DNA of 30,362 nt, taken from JALOOE01 sp964423545. Lineage in GTDB: Bacteria > Chloroflexota > Anaerolineae > CG2-30-64-16. Each line of letters opens with the position of its first letter. Positions within the stretch are counted from its first letter, which is position 1. A model generated the notes under the pieces. The model was not told where the DNA came from. It saw nothing but the letters and a program-made list of their open reading frames with translations, and did not search any database. Where the stretch lies: positions 1 through 30,362 of the forward strand of contig CAYRFV010000030.1 of NCBI GenBank assembly GCA_964423545.1, given 5' to 3'. Both the position numbers and the translations under genes were made by a program. Shown here one piece after another: positions 7,955-16,048 of this stretch.

Positions 7955-9001
7955 CTATCGATAACCCGCATCGGCATGCGGCCCGGACGGCAGCCCTGCA
8001 GATTCGCGGATGACCATGCGTCCCACAAGAATCACATCGCCGACTGCATCTTGCGCGCCGCCCATCAGCGCCAGCGCCATCTCCATCGCCCGCTGCCCCA
8101 ACTCCATTTTCGGCTGCGCAACGGTGGTCAGGGCGGGCGAAACGTAGGCGGCGATGGGGATATCGTCGAAGCCGACCACCGCCAGATCGGCAGGCACGCG
8201 AAGCCCCAACCGTCTCGCTGCCGCAAGCAGGCCAATGGCGGTCATGTCGTTGTAACAGAAAACGGCTGAAGCCTCGATGCCTCGGGCGTGCAGCACCGCA
8301 ATGGCCGCCTCTCCGCCACTGGGCCGGCCATCGCCGGGGAAGACCCGATCCGGATCGAACGGCAGGCCCGCTTCGTCCAGTGCAGACCGATAACCATCCA
8401 GTCGCTCGGCGCTGGGCGAATGGCCAACGGGTCCGGCGACGTGAGCGATGCAGCGGTGGCCGAGGCGGATCAGGTGTGCGGTTGCCAGGCGTGCGCCATG
8501 CCGATCGTCCACGCGCACCGAACATGTGTAGGGTGCAGCGCCCTGACTGTGGTTGTTGAGCAGGATCACCGGCACGCCGGCCGCGCCCAACCGCTCCTGA
8601 TGCAGGGCGCCGACGCGAGAAGACGTCACAATCACCGCGTCGACTCGTTTCGAACGGAGCATTTCGACGGCGGCAAATTCGCGCTCGGGTTCATCGTTCG
8701 ATGCTGCCAGGATCAGTGAATAGCCTGCTGCATAGGCCGTACGCTCGATGCCTTCCACCACCTCGGCCGCCCACGGATCCGCAATGGTGGTGACCACCAC
8801 GCCGATCGTCTGCGTCCGACCCATGACCAGGCTGCGTGCGGCCGCATCCGGGGAGTACCCCATCTCCTGCGCCAGGCGGCGAATGCGGACTTTCGTATCG
8901 ACGTTCACCAACGGGCTATCGCTGAGCGCCCTGGAGACGGTCGAGTGCGAAATTCCCGCGGCGCGGGCGATATCTTTGATGGAGGTTTTCGAGACGATCA
9001 T
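7955..9001 (-). CDS. LacI-family transcriptional regulator, probably of inositol catabolism
   Basis: The 348-residue protein starts with a LacI helix-turn-helix (SIKDIARAAGISHSTVSRAL, about 7-26) and the hinge-helix segment AARSLVMGRTQTIGVVV. A periplasmic-binding-protein-like sensor domain follows, with DAVIVTSSR and VVGFDDIPIAAYVSPALTTV typical of the family. ATG 9001 is preceded by TGAGG; a longer in-frame extension would run into the operator and promoter. It is the first gene of the inositol operon and has a perfect palindrome at its transcription start, so it most likely represses itself and the operon and is released by an inositol or an intermediate. The effector is inferred from context only. 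Confidence 0.88.
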   Translation of the reverse strand: MIVSKTSIKDIARAAGISHSTVSRALSDSPLVNVDTKVRIRRLAQEMGYSPDAAARSLVMGRTQTIGVVVTTIADPWAAEVVEGIERTAYAAGYSLILAASNDEPEREFAAVEMLRSKRVDAVIVTSSRVGALHQERLGAAGVPVILLNNHSQGAAPYTCSVRVDDRHGARLATAHLIRLGHRCIAHVAGPVGHSPSAERLDGYRSALDEAGLPFDPDRVFPGDGRPSGGEAAIAVLHARGIEASAVFCYNDMTAIGLLAAARRLGLRVPADLAVVGFDDIPIAAYVSPALTTVAQPKMELGQRAMEMALALMGGAQDAVGDVILVGRMVIRESAGLPSGPHADAGYR

Positions 9002-9013
9002 CGCGGCCTCAGC

Positions 9014-9035
9014 GGATTGCACACGTGTGCAATCC
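9014..9035. promoter_or_regulatory. 22-bp perfect palindrome, probable LacI-family operator
   Basis: GGATTGCACAC (9014-9024) is followed directly by its exact reverse complement (9025-9035), centred on CG as in LacI-family operators. It lies 13 bases before the regulator's ATG and starts at the predicted +1 of the promoter at 9042-9070. Bound repressor would therefore block initiation. I saw no second copy in the window. Confidence 0.75.
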
Positions 9036-9041
9036 GGGCGG

Positions 9042-9070
9042 ACTATATCATGATCGCCGTCCACTGTCAA
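9042..9070 (-). promoter_or_regulatory. sigma-70 promoter of the inositol operon
   Basis: On the minus strand, a consensus -35 TTGACA (9065-9070) and a -10 TATAGT (9042-9047) are separated by exactly 17 bases. The start point is expected near 9035, at the edge of the palindrome. This is one of the two best promoter matches seen in the window. Confidence 0.75.
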
Positions 9071-9179
9071 GAATGTGAAGGGCCCATGTTACTGCTCAGG
9101 GAAAGCGTCCGGGTTAACTGCTTAGGGAGAATGTCCGCATACTTGAGGCATGAGGAACGAGATCTTCCAACAATCCTAA
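9065..9179 (+). mobile_element. possible remnant of an insertion-sequence end
   Basis: The stretch holds two imperfect direct repeats of 24-25 bases (9088-9111 and 9113-9137), both of the form GTTA(A)CTGCT(C/T)AGGGA followed by GTCCG. They precede a short frame at 9150-9179 that reads MRNEIFQQS and stops. Tandem repeats in front of a transposase start are typical of IS21/IS481-like ends. The matching other end and the transposase body are absent. The identification rests on my impression of such ends and is weak. Confidence 0.3.
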
Positions 9180-9223
9180 CACGATTCCAATCTCATCCTA
9201 ACGCAAGCTTCACAGTCGTCAGC

Positions 9224-9229
9224 TATACT
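9224..9229 (+). promoter_or_regulatory. possible -10 element for the DUF4405-like gene
   Basis: TATACT lies about 85 bases before the ATG at 9315. No convincing -35 is found 16-18 bases upstream, so this is only a candidate. The rest of the 9180-9300 interval shows nothing else I can support. Confidence 0.25.
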
Positions 9230-9314
9230 CTGCGATGTACTCCGGGCCAACTCCCATAACCTCTCCTCGTCGGCTGCGGAGAATCTCACCAGAAAAAGAT
9301 AAGGACATTTTGGA

Positions 9315-10241
9315 ATGAACAGAGCACGGCTCAACTTCTGGGTCGACATGGCTACGGGCTTTACCCTCGTGCTCAGCGCGGCGAGTGGTCTGGTGTTTCT
9401 GCTGCCGCTGCCGGTCGCAGCGGGCGCACCGCCTCAGATTCTCGGCATCGGCTACCAGACCTGGAGCCAGCTTCACACCTGGAGCAGCCTGGCGATGATC
9501 GGGGGCGCGCTGCTGCACCTGGCGCTGCACTGGCAATGGGTGAGGGTCATGACAAAGAAGACGTTGCGCCCTGCGGCAGCAGGCCAGACCGCCGCGCAAG
9601 CGAATGCAGCTCGCTGGTCGCGGCGGCGTGTTCTGCAACTGGGCGGGCTGGCACTGGCTTCCGGGGCGGTCGCCATCGGTTATCGAGCACTCTTCGGGCC
9701 GCGCGACACGCCGGTGCTGGCCGCCGATGATGCCAGCCCCTCGGCGAAGCCTGGCGTGGGCAGCGCCGCCGGGCAGACGCCCGCGCCGACCAGACCGCAG
9801 ACCGAAGCAACCGCCACACCGGGGAACACACCCGCGAAACCGAGGCTGGAGACCGGGCCGGAGACCGGAGGGAGTGCAACAGCCGCGCAGACGCCTCCAC
9901 CGGCAAGCGCGCAGATCGGAGGGAACGCCGCACCCACCCGGATCCCCGCGCCGGCCAGACCGCAGACCGGGACAAGCGGCGCACCCACGCAGACCCCGGC
10001 GCCGGCCAAGCCGCAGACCGGAACGGGATCGAGCAGTTCATCGGGCAAGGCCACGGCCCCGGCGACCTGCCTGGCGTGCCCCAAGGGGATCTCCTACGAT
10101 CCCTATCCGGGCCGCTGCCGGCTGTACGTCGATCGGGACGGCGACCGCTACTGCGATCTATCGATTCCTGCTGCGTGCAGCAACGCCACCCCACCGGCGA
10201 GCAGGCGCAGCCGGCCGTCTGCACCGGACCAGACATTCTGA
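9315..10241 (+). CDS. DUF4405-like membrane protein with Pro/Thr linker and Cys-rich tail
   Basis: The 308-residue protein begins with two membrane helices (about 11-33 and 53-75) carrying His54, His68 and His72, in the manner of DUF4405/cytochrome-b561-like proteins. A SRRR run (102-105) followed by a third hydrophobic helix (106-126) resembles a twin-arginine segment. Residues 140-250 are a low-complexity Pro/Ala/Thr linker with a repeated PAPA(R/K)PQTGT unit (211-220, 228-237). The tail has CLAC (252-255), DPYPGRC (to Cys268) and YVDRDGDRYCDLS (271-283). This resembles the C-terminal DPYPG...DxDGDxxCD motif found in some redox membrane proteins. AAGGA lies 9 bases before the ATG. Heme binding and electron transfer are plausible but unproven. 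Confidence 0.7.
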   Translation: MNRARLNFWVDMATGFTLVLSAASGLVFLLPLPVAAGAPPQILGIGYQTWSQLHTWSSLAMIGGALLHLALHWQWVRVMTKKTLRPAAAGQTAAQANAARWSRRRVLQLGGLALASGAVAIGYRALFGPRDTPVLAADDASPSAKPGVGSAAGQTPAPTRPQTEATATPGNTPAKPRLETGPETGGSATAAQTPPPASAQIGGNAAPTRIPAPARPQTGTSGAPTQTPAPAKPQTGTGSSSSSGKATAPATCLACPKGISYDPYPGRCRLYVDRDGDRYCDLSIPAACSNATPPASRRSRPSAPDQTF

Positions 10242-10262
10242 TGCGACGGGGGGATAGCAGGA

Positions 10263-11366
10263 TCAAGGTCGCCCCTGCGATCCTTCTTCTTCCAGCGCAC
10301 GGCAAATCTCCAGCAGTTCGATCACCCGCACGTCCGGCGTGTCCGCCTGGATGTCAGCCATCACGACGTCGCAAGGCGCCAGTTCTTCGTAGATGCGTCG
10401 CATGTCCGCGCGGATTTCCTCAACCGGCGCATCTTGGAACTTGACCGGCGAGTACATGACTGCGCGCCGCGTCTCGGGGAAGAGATCACGCACCAGGCGC
10501 ATGTCGGACGCCATCCCCATGTCGAGATAGCCCATCTTCGGCAGCTTGACCAGCTCCCGCAAGTAGGGCGTCACGTTCCAGTTGCAGGTGTGCACGCCGA
10601 ACCGCTCGAAGGGCAGCGCGCAGCGCCGGTCGTACGGCAAGAAGAACTGGCGATAGCGGCTCGGGGAGATCATATTCATCACGCAGTTCGAGATGTCCAT
10701 CTGGTTGATGGGGAACCCGGATCGGCGCTGGCGTTCCTGGACGCGCTGCGCCAGGCGGATCATCACCTCGCAGATGAGTCCGAAGAAGCGATGGGCAGTC
10801 TCGGGATCATCGGTCAACGCCAGGAAGATATCCGAACCGACGATGTTGAAGGCATTGTTGATGACGCTGTGCCACACCAGGTAGCCGTGGATCATTCCTC
10901 CCTTCGCCTCGACGATCTCCATCTGAGCGAAGAGCTCAGCCACGAACGGCCCGGCAAGCAGTTCATCGAGGTCCAGGCCAGCCCACTCTGCGAGCGAGCG
11001 CACCGGCCGGTGGACGATGGCCGGCCACCGGTCGGCCGCATACCCCAGCGTGCAGCCGAACACCTGCGGAATGACATACGCGCCATAGACGCCTGACAGA
11101 GTCCAGGTGTCGCGCGGGTCGGCAGGGTCCCAATAGCTCACCATAGGGAAGGCGCGATGTAGTTCGGCCTTCATCGCCACCAGGGCATCGTGCCGAAAGC
11201 ATGGGTCCTTGTGCCACCGCTCGCCCAGGTCCACACCGCAGCGGCGGTGATACCAGGCCGGCTCGAAGCCCAGCGAGACGCGCAGGACGCTTTCGGTCCC
11301 GTCCGCCGGCTCGCGCCGCGCCGGCCCGCTGATAGGGATGTGGTTGCGCAGTTGCACGATGGGCAT
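10263..11366 (-). CDS. uroporphyrinogen-decarboxylase-fold protein (third copy)
   Basis: This 367-residue protein is a divergent member of the URO-D/MtaA superfamily. The C-terminal half shows the fold's key strand, FGVHTCNWNVTPYLREL (256-272), with a His-x-Cys pair like the zinc-binding motif of MtaA-type methyltransferases, and a later LDMGMASDM (281-289). It lacks the N-terminal signature of true HemE, and no heme-biosynthesis or corrinoid-protein gene is nearby, so a role in sugar or methoxyl-compound catabolism is more likely. The start at ATG 11366 has GAGGT upstream; an upstream in-frame extension crosses the 30-bp inverted repeat and is rejected. It is the last gene of the IclR-controlled block and converges on the DUF4405-like gene 21 bases away. 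Confidence 0.65.
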   Translation of the reverse strand: MPIVQLRNHIPISGPARREPADGTESVLRVSLGFEPAWYHRRCGVDLGERWHKDPCFRHDALVAMKAELHRAFPMVSYWDPADPRDTWTLSGVYGAYVIPQVFGCTLGYAADRWPAIVHRPVRSLAEWAGLDLDELLAGPFVAELFAQMEIVEAKGGMIHGYLVWHSVINNAFNIVGSDIFLALTDDPETAHRFFGLICEVMIRLAQRVQERQRRSGFPINQMDISNCVMNMISPSRYRQFFLPYDRRCALPFERFGVHTCNWNVTPYLRELVKLPKMGYLDMGMASDMRLVRDLFPETRRAVMYSPVKFQDAPVEEIRADMRRIYEELAPCDVVMADIQADTPDVRVIELLEICRALEEEGSQGRP

Positions 11367-11388
11367 CACAGACCTCGCAGACCTTTGG

Positions 11389-11463
11389 CTCTCGGATGAC
11401 ACAGACGGACACGGATTCCATCTGAGATAAGTAGAATCCGTGTTGATCCGTGCAATCCGTGAG
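11389..11463. repeat. 30-bp imperfect inverted repeat with ATCCGTG units
   Basis: Arms at 11389-11418 and 11434-11463 match at 22 of 30 positions and flank a 15-base spacer. The inner 10 bases, ACACGGATTC against GAATCCGTGT, are perfect. The right arm contains ATCCGTG three times (11436, 11446, 11455), spaced 9-10 bases. It lies between two co-directional genes and could form a long hairpin in the transcript. This resembles dispersed intergenic palindromic repeats. Confidence 0.7.
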
Positions 11464-11467
11464 CTGA

Positions 11468-13816
11468 TCACACGCGTTTCAGCAGCCACACCTCACACAC
11501 GCCCGCGCCACCGGGATTGCCGCCGCGACCGTGCTCGATCTCCCATGTCAGCGCCAGCTCACCGTGGCTGATCGCGGCGGCTGGGACGTTGAACTCAACT
11601 GGCGCCGGCGGGTCGTTGCGGGCAATGAACGGGTGGATCTCGATCCCATCGCCCGCGGTCAGGCGTACCGGGATGTGCGGCTTCAAGGGGGAATAGACCA
11701 CGCGCAGCCGGTAGCTGGCAGTGGTATCCAGATCGGTGTAGCGCATCTGGAAGGTATTGAAGTGCCACGAGCCGGTGAACGTGCGCCAGGAGCGGCGGAG
11801 CGCGCCGGGGTGCTTGCGATACGGGAAGCGACGCAGCGGACCCGCCATGAAGTCAGGGTCGTCGGCATAGGCCGGCCCTTCCACCAGGTGCGACTGTTCC
11901 CACGGCCGGCTCAGATCGTCGTAGAAGCCGCCCGGGCCAGGATTGGTCCAGTTCAGAATCGTCCGGATGCCTGCCAGCCGTTCATCTTCTTCGGCAAGCT
12001 GACGCAGCTCTGCAAAGCGCGCCTTGAGCCATGGCCGGTTGTTGAGCGGGTAGTCGCACCCGTCGAGAGTTGCGCCGCGCACCTCCTCCTGCCCCTGGTA
12101 GAGCTTGACGCTGAGTTGCATGTGCGCCGGACCTTGGAAGAGCGCCTCAGCCAGTTGGAAGAGCCGCGTACGCCACGAGAGTGAGATCGGCCGGGTGACC
12201 GCCCAGTCAAGGCGAGCCTCCGCTTCGTCCAACGCCAGCCGCGCACTATACCCCCCCTCCAGCGCCTGCCGCAGGGTGTCGTACGCCTGTTCCTCCAGCG
12301 ATTCCTCATAGAGCAGCCGGCTGCGCACATAGGCGTCGTAGTACGCCCGGTATAGCGCCTGTTGGAAGCGCCAGTTCTTCAGCACGAAGGGAGATGCCGC
12401 GGCTTCGAGGGCCTGGAACTGCTGCAGCGTTGTGAAGACCCCGGCATGGGTCGCCAGCGGCCCCTGCCAGTTGCGCTCCAAGGCAAGCAGCCCTTGGGCG
12501 AAGTCATCGGTGCACTGTTCACCGATGAAGTAGCGACTGTACTCGCGCAAGATCGTGGCGACATCGGCATCGGGGTCCCAGCCAAGCCGGCTCCACACCA
12601 TCTTGTTCACATCGTCGTGGCAGCCCTCGGAGTAACTCACAAAACCAATGGTGGATGGCTGCTGATGCCGGAAAAGCGCAGCCTCGCCCAGCGGGCGCGG
12701 GTTGATGACCTCACGGCCCTCGGTAATGGCGTAGGCCACATCCCAGTCCGGGACTGGAAGCTGGCAATCGAGCGAATGCGTGATATCCGGGTAGTTGCGG
12801 ATAGGATAGCTTGCAGGGATGCGCTCCCGGAACCGGGCGATCGGCCCATAGACCCACGGCCCGTAAACGACTCCAGTCAACCAGTCCAGGCCGCCGCGCA
12901 ACAACCCCAAGAACTCCTCCATCCACGCATCAGAGTAACCCTGCGGCGAGACCCACATCTGCGCCTTCGGATGGAAGCGGTGCAGGTTGCGCGTCTGCCG
13001 TTCGAGCAGCGCCATCAACACAGCAGGCGGTGTGTGACCCGGATCGCCGCCCGGCACCATGATTGCGTCAATGCGCGGCAGCGCGGCGAAGACCTCCGCC
13101 CACTCCTTCAGCGCGAACTCGATCGTCGCTGGGTCGGTATAATCCTCATCCAGCGCCGGATACCAAAGCCACACGTCGATATCGTATGCATCCGCGATGG
13201 CTGACACCCCGGCCATCATCTCCAGGGGTGGCCGCGGAAAGTGGACGCTGTCCGGCCTGTCATCCGAACGGGGCGGAATCATCTCGATGGCGTTCGCGCC
13301 GAACACCGCCAGGTCGCAGATATACTGCTCCCATTGCGGCAGATCCCAGCCGTCATATGAGTTGGTCTTGTCTCGATAGGCCAGTTGATGCCCGCGCAAG
13401 GGATAGCGGGGTGCGATCGCGGCATCAAGATCAGACGGCAGCACGATGCTGGATCGGCCCATGCGCAGCGTGCGCAGCAGGTGGCCGATCCCGAACAGCA
13501 CCCCGCGCGCATCGCGGCCGATGATCGAGACGCCGTCCGCCTCTGCTCGGATGCGATAACCCTCAGCCGCGTCCGGCGCGCCGAGGGCCAGCAGATCGCG
13601 GCCGGCCGCAGCATGGACCCCGCTCAGCGATGGCACGGAAGCGATGCGGATCGCCGGCCGAACCACAGGCAGCTCGGTCGCGATCGGCCAGCGGATGTTC
13701 GTGCGCTTCTCAACTTCGCGACGCAGCAGCTCAACCGCCTTCTGTTCTGGGCCGGAGAGGTGAGGAGGCGTCCAGATCGCGGCTTGGGTCAAGTCAAGAA
13801 ACAGATCAGGCAACAC
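11468..13816 (-). CDS. GH20b-domain glycoside hydrolase candidate
   Basis: The 782-residue protein has an N-terminal alpha/beta domain (about 15-135) with EGYRIRAEADGVSIIGRDARG and LFGIGHLLRTL, the pattern of the Glyco_hydro_20b domain that precedes hexosaminidase and alpha-glucuronidase barrels. A probable TIM barrel follows (about 140-470). A helical region and a C-terminal beta-rich domain (about 690-782) complete it. I cannot identify the GH20 Asp-Glu catalytic pair, so the family is uncertain. No signal peptide is visible, suggesting an intracellular enzyme acting on imported oligosaccharide. The start is GTG 13816, four bases after GGAGG; TTG 13813 is possible. It follows the third BNR gene after 141 bases. 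Confidence 0.6.
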   Translation of the reverse strand: MLPDLFLDLTQAAIWTPPHLSGPEQKAVELLRREVEKRTNIRWPIATELPVVRPAIRIASVPSLSGVHAAAGRDLLALGAPDAAEGYRIRAEADGVSIIGRDARGVLFGIGHLLRTLRMGRSSIVLPSDLDAAIAPRYPLRGHQLAYRDKTNSYDGWDLPQWEQYICDLAVFGANAIEMIPPRSDDRPDSVHFPRPPLEMMAGVSAIADAYDIDVWLWYPALDEDYTDPATIEFALKEWAEVFAALPRIDAIMVPGGDPGHTPPAVLMALLERQTRNLHRFHPKAQMWVSPQGYSDAWMEEFLGLLRGGLDWLTGVVYGPWVYGPIARFRERIPASYPIRNYPDITHSLDCQLPVPDWDVAYAITEGREVINPRPLGEAALFRHQQPSTIGFVSYSEGCHDDVNKMVWSRLGWDPDADVATILREYSRYFIGEQCTDDFAQGLLALERNWQGPLATHAGVFTTLQQFQALEAAASPFVLKNWRFQQALYRAYYDAYVRSRLLYEESLEEQAYDTLRQALEGGYSARLALDEAEARLDWAVTRPISLSWRTRLFQLAEALFQGPAHMQLSVKLYQGQEEVRGATLDGCDYPLNNRPWLKARFAELRQLAEEDERLAGIRTILNWTNPGPGGFYDDLSRPWEQSHLVEGPAYADDPDFMAGPLRRFPYRKHPGALRRSWRTFTGSWHFNTFQMRYTDLDTTASYRLRVVYSPLKPHIPVRLTAGDGIEIHPFIARNDPPAPVEFNVPAAAISHGELALTWEIEHGRGGNPGGAGVCEVWLLKRV

Positions 13817-13875
13817 AGGTCCTCCGGGGGATGAGAAGATGGGGGATCGATACGTGATATTCGGAGCACGCGACG

Positions 13876-13910
13876 CGCGAAGGCATCCATCGCGGCAAGC
13901 CTCCTTCGCG
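13876..13910. repeat. intergenic inverted repeat CGCGAAGG/CCTTCGCG
   Basis: CGCGAAGG (13876-13883) and CCTTCGCG (13903-13910) are perfect 8-bp inverted copies with a 19-base spacer, followed by a further TTTCGCG (13913-13919). It lies in the 141-base gap between the third BNR gene and the glycoside-hydrolase gene. No T-run is present, so a terminator is not supported. Nothing else stands out in this gap. Confidence 0.4.
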
Positions 13911-13957
13911 GATTTCGCGCCCCTCCGCCGGACTTCGTGGCAGTACGGTCCATACCC

Positions 13958-15055
13958 TCATGCCCGCCACAGCGTTGCGGAGATGTACCCCTCGCCGCCC
14001 GGCCGGTCGTTGAAGTAATAGACTGTGACCAGGAGGCCGTCGGATCGCTGGATCGTGCGCGGGTAGCCGAGATCATGGCTGCCGCCGTCATCACGCAGGA
14101 TGATCTCCTGCTCCCAGGTCAAGCCGGCGTTCGAGCTCAGCCGGGCGCGAATCCCGAATGGCTGCGCGCGATACCCATAGACCAGGCACAGGCGGCCATC
14201 CTGGAGCCTGGTGAGGGTCGGTGGATTACCGCCCGAACCGGTGTCAGGCACGGGGCGGGCGAGATACTGCCATGTCGCGCCGTCATCCTCCGATGCATAC
14301 AGATCAATCCAGTGGCGCGCTGTGGCAAACTCGGCAGGCCGCTCGCAGCAGCGTACGGCGCAGAGAAGGTGCGTTGAGCTGAGCCGCAGACTGGCGGGCA
14401 TGATGGCGAATCCGGCCGGCTCCGGGCCGATGGTGGACAGCAGCGCAAAGTTGCGCCCTCCATCCGTCGTGCGGACGCAGAAGATGCGTCCCTCCTCGCC
14501 GTTCGCTTTCGCCGCAGTCAGAAAAAGCGTGCAAGTGTCCGACCCCGATGCCAGGTAATCGGTGCGGGCTGCGATCCCGGTGAAGCCGAACATCGGTAGG
14601 GCGAATGGCCCCTGCCAGGAATGGCAGCGGTCGGTGGAGGTGTAGAACCAGGAGCGCGAGCCGGCCTTGAGTCCGGTGCGCCCGCACATCAGGGCAAAGT
14701 CAGGGTGTGTGAAATCCACTGCGCCCGGGCAGGGCGCCGGCGCGTCGGCCAGACCTTGCTCGATGGCGGTCAGGGTCCACAACTCGGGCTGCACATGCTC
14801 GTCGGCCGAGAGGCCGCGGCCGCCCGGAGTGCGGCATGGGGTCGGCGCCACAGACCAGCTCCGGCCGCCGTCCAGACTGCGCGCCTGCATGGCAACGAAG
14901 GGCCGGCTCCGGTCGCGCGCATGGAAACCGCCGGCAGGATCATGATACCCTGCCGTGAAGCCCGCGACGATCTCATCGCCCCAGGCCCAAATGCCGTAGT
15001 TCGCGGGCCAGCCGGCATATCGACCTGGCTCCCGGTAGATGAGGATATGTTCCAT
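13958..15055 (-). CDS. BNR-repeat sialidase-like protein (third copy)
   Basis: The 365-residue protein is a predicted six-bladed propeller with several Asp-box-like motifs (S-x-D-x-G-x-T/S-W): SLDGGRSW, STDRCHSW, TTDGGRNF, SEDDGATW and SSNAGLTW. It ends with GYPRTIQRSDGLLVTVYYF, a common closing blade in BNR exo-sialidase-like proteins. No signal peptide is seen, so it is probably cytoplasmic. Asp boxes are structural and do not prove sialidase activity. ATG 15055 is preceded by GGAG about 6 bases upstream; the longer frame upstream enters the dapA-like gene. It lies 82 bases after the DapA-family gene. Confidence 0.72.
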   Translation of the reverse strand: MEHILIYREPGRYAGWPANYGIWAWGDEIVAGFTAGYHDPAGGFHARDRSRPFVAMQARSLDGGRSWSVAPTPCRTPGGRGLSADEHVQPELWTLTAIEQGLADAPAPCPGAVDFTHPDFALMCGRTGLKAGSRSWFYTSTDRCHSWQGPFALPMFGFTGIAARTDYLASGSDTCTLFLTAAKANGEEGRIFCVRTTDGGRNFALLSTIGPEPAGFAIMPASLRLSSTHLLCAVRCCERPAEFATARHWIDLYASEDDGATWQYLARPVPDTGSGGNPPTLTRLQDGRLCLVYGYRAQPFGIRARLSSNAGLTWEQEIILRDDGGSHDLGYPRTIQRSDGLLVTVYYFNDRPGGEGYISATLWRA

Positions 15056-15137
15056 GGCGTCTCCATGATGGCCCAGAAGCGTGCGTGGATCGAGCGACGC
15101 TGGCCGATGGACTGAGACCGCTCGATCTACCCTGCCG

Positions 15138-16037
15138 CTACAGCAGCCCCGCCGAAGCCAGCGTCGCCAAAGCGGCGGTTTTCTCATCCGAAGTCGCGGG
15201 TGGCAACGGCGAACGCACCGGGCCGCAAGGCTGGCCCCGCGCTTCCAGGATGTACTTGTAGAGCGAGAGATTCCGTCCATCCTGGAGCGCAGCACGGATC
15301 AGGTCGAGGAGCTCCTGCTGCCGGGCAGCGGCCACTGGATCGCCGCGCCAAAAGGCATCAAACAGGCTGGTCAGCACTTCGGGGAAGACGTTGGCATTGC
15401 CCGAAACACCCGCGAGGGCGCCCGCCTGGAGGCCGCGGAGCAGCAGGGCGTCGCTGCCGCATGCCACCTGGAACTTGCCGCCTTTCAAGCCGAAGAAGCA
15501 GGACAGCGTGGCAAGATCGCCCGAGCTATCCTTGATGCCGACCACGTTCGGGCAGCGCGCCAGCACCTTCTCGGCGCACGATCGCGTCACGTGGTTGCCG
15601 GCGCGCGCCGGCAAGTTGTAGAGAAACACCGGCACACCAGCTGCCGCTTCAGCCGTCCGGCAGAAGTGCTCGACGAGCGCCTGTTCGGTGAAGGCAAAGT
15701 AATACGGCGTGATCGCCGAGATCGCCGCCACACCAACCGCGGCCGCATGCTCGGCCAGCTCCACCGTCTCACGCGTGGTGATGGCGCCGACGTGCGCGAT
15801 CACTGGCACGCGTCTCCCTGCGACATCGACCACGATCTCGGTGATCATCTCACGTTCAGCCTGGGCCAAGAGTGGCCCTTCGCCGGTCGTGCCGCACGGC
15901 ATCAGCCCATGCACCCCCTTTTTGATGAGCCAATCGACATGGGCTTGCAGCGCTCGCTCGTCGATCTGATCACCGTCCTGACGCATCGGGGTCAGGAGCG
16001 GGACGATCACCCCACGAATCGCGAAAGAATGGCGCAT
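15138..16037 (-). CDS. DapA/NanA-family aldolase or dehydratase
   Basis: This 299-residue class I Schiff-base TIM-barrel enzyme has CGTTGEGP (48-55) at the carboxylate-binding loop, Tyr112/Tyr113 in TPYYF, YNLPARAG (140-147) and the Schiff-base lysine Lys169 in GIKDSSGD. The family includes dihydrodipicolinate synthase, N-acetylneuraminate lyase and KDG aldolase. The setting, between UROD-fold and BNR genes in a sugar-uptake operon, favours a catabolic keto-acid aldolase or dehydratase over lysine synthesis. GTTGE rather than GSTGE argues mildly against a classical sialate lyase. ATG 16037 has GAGGGG upstream and lies 11 bases after the second UROD-fold gene. Confidence 0.82.
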   Translation of the reverse strand: MRHSFAIRGVIVPLLTPMRQDGDQIDERALQAHVDWLIKKGVHGLMPCGTTGEGPLLAQAEREMITEIVVDVAGRRVPVIAHVGAITTRETVELAEHAAAVGVAAISAITPYYFAFTEQALVEHFCRTAEAAAGVPVFLYNLPARAGNHVTRSCAEKVLARCPNVVGIKDSSGDLATLSCFFGLKGGKFQVACGSDALLLRGLQAGALAGVSGNANVFPEVLTSLFDAFWRGDPVAAARQQELLDLIRAALQDGRNLSLYKYILEARGQPCGPVRSPLPPATSDEKTAALATLASAGLL

Positions 16038-16048
16038 TTCGAATCCCC

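Noticed and set aside
7950..7962. ATCGA-CTA-TCGAT inverted repeat at the end of the LacI gene as an operator
   Set aside because: It is short and overlaps the stop codon with no promoter beside it; chance is the simpler explanation.
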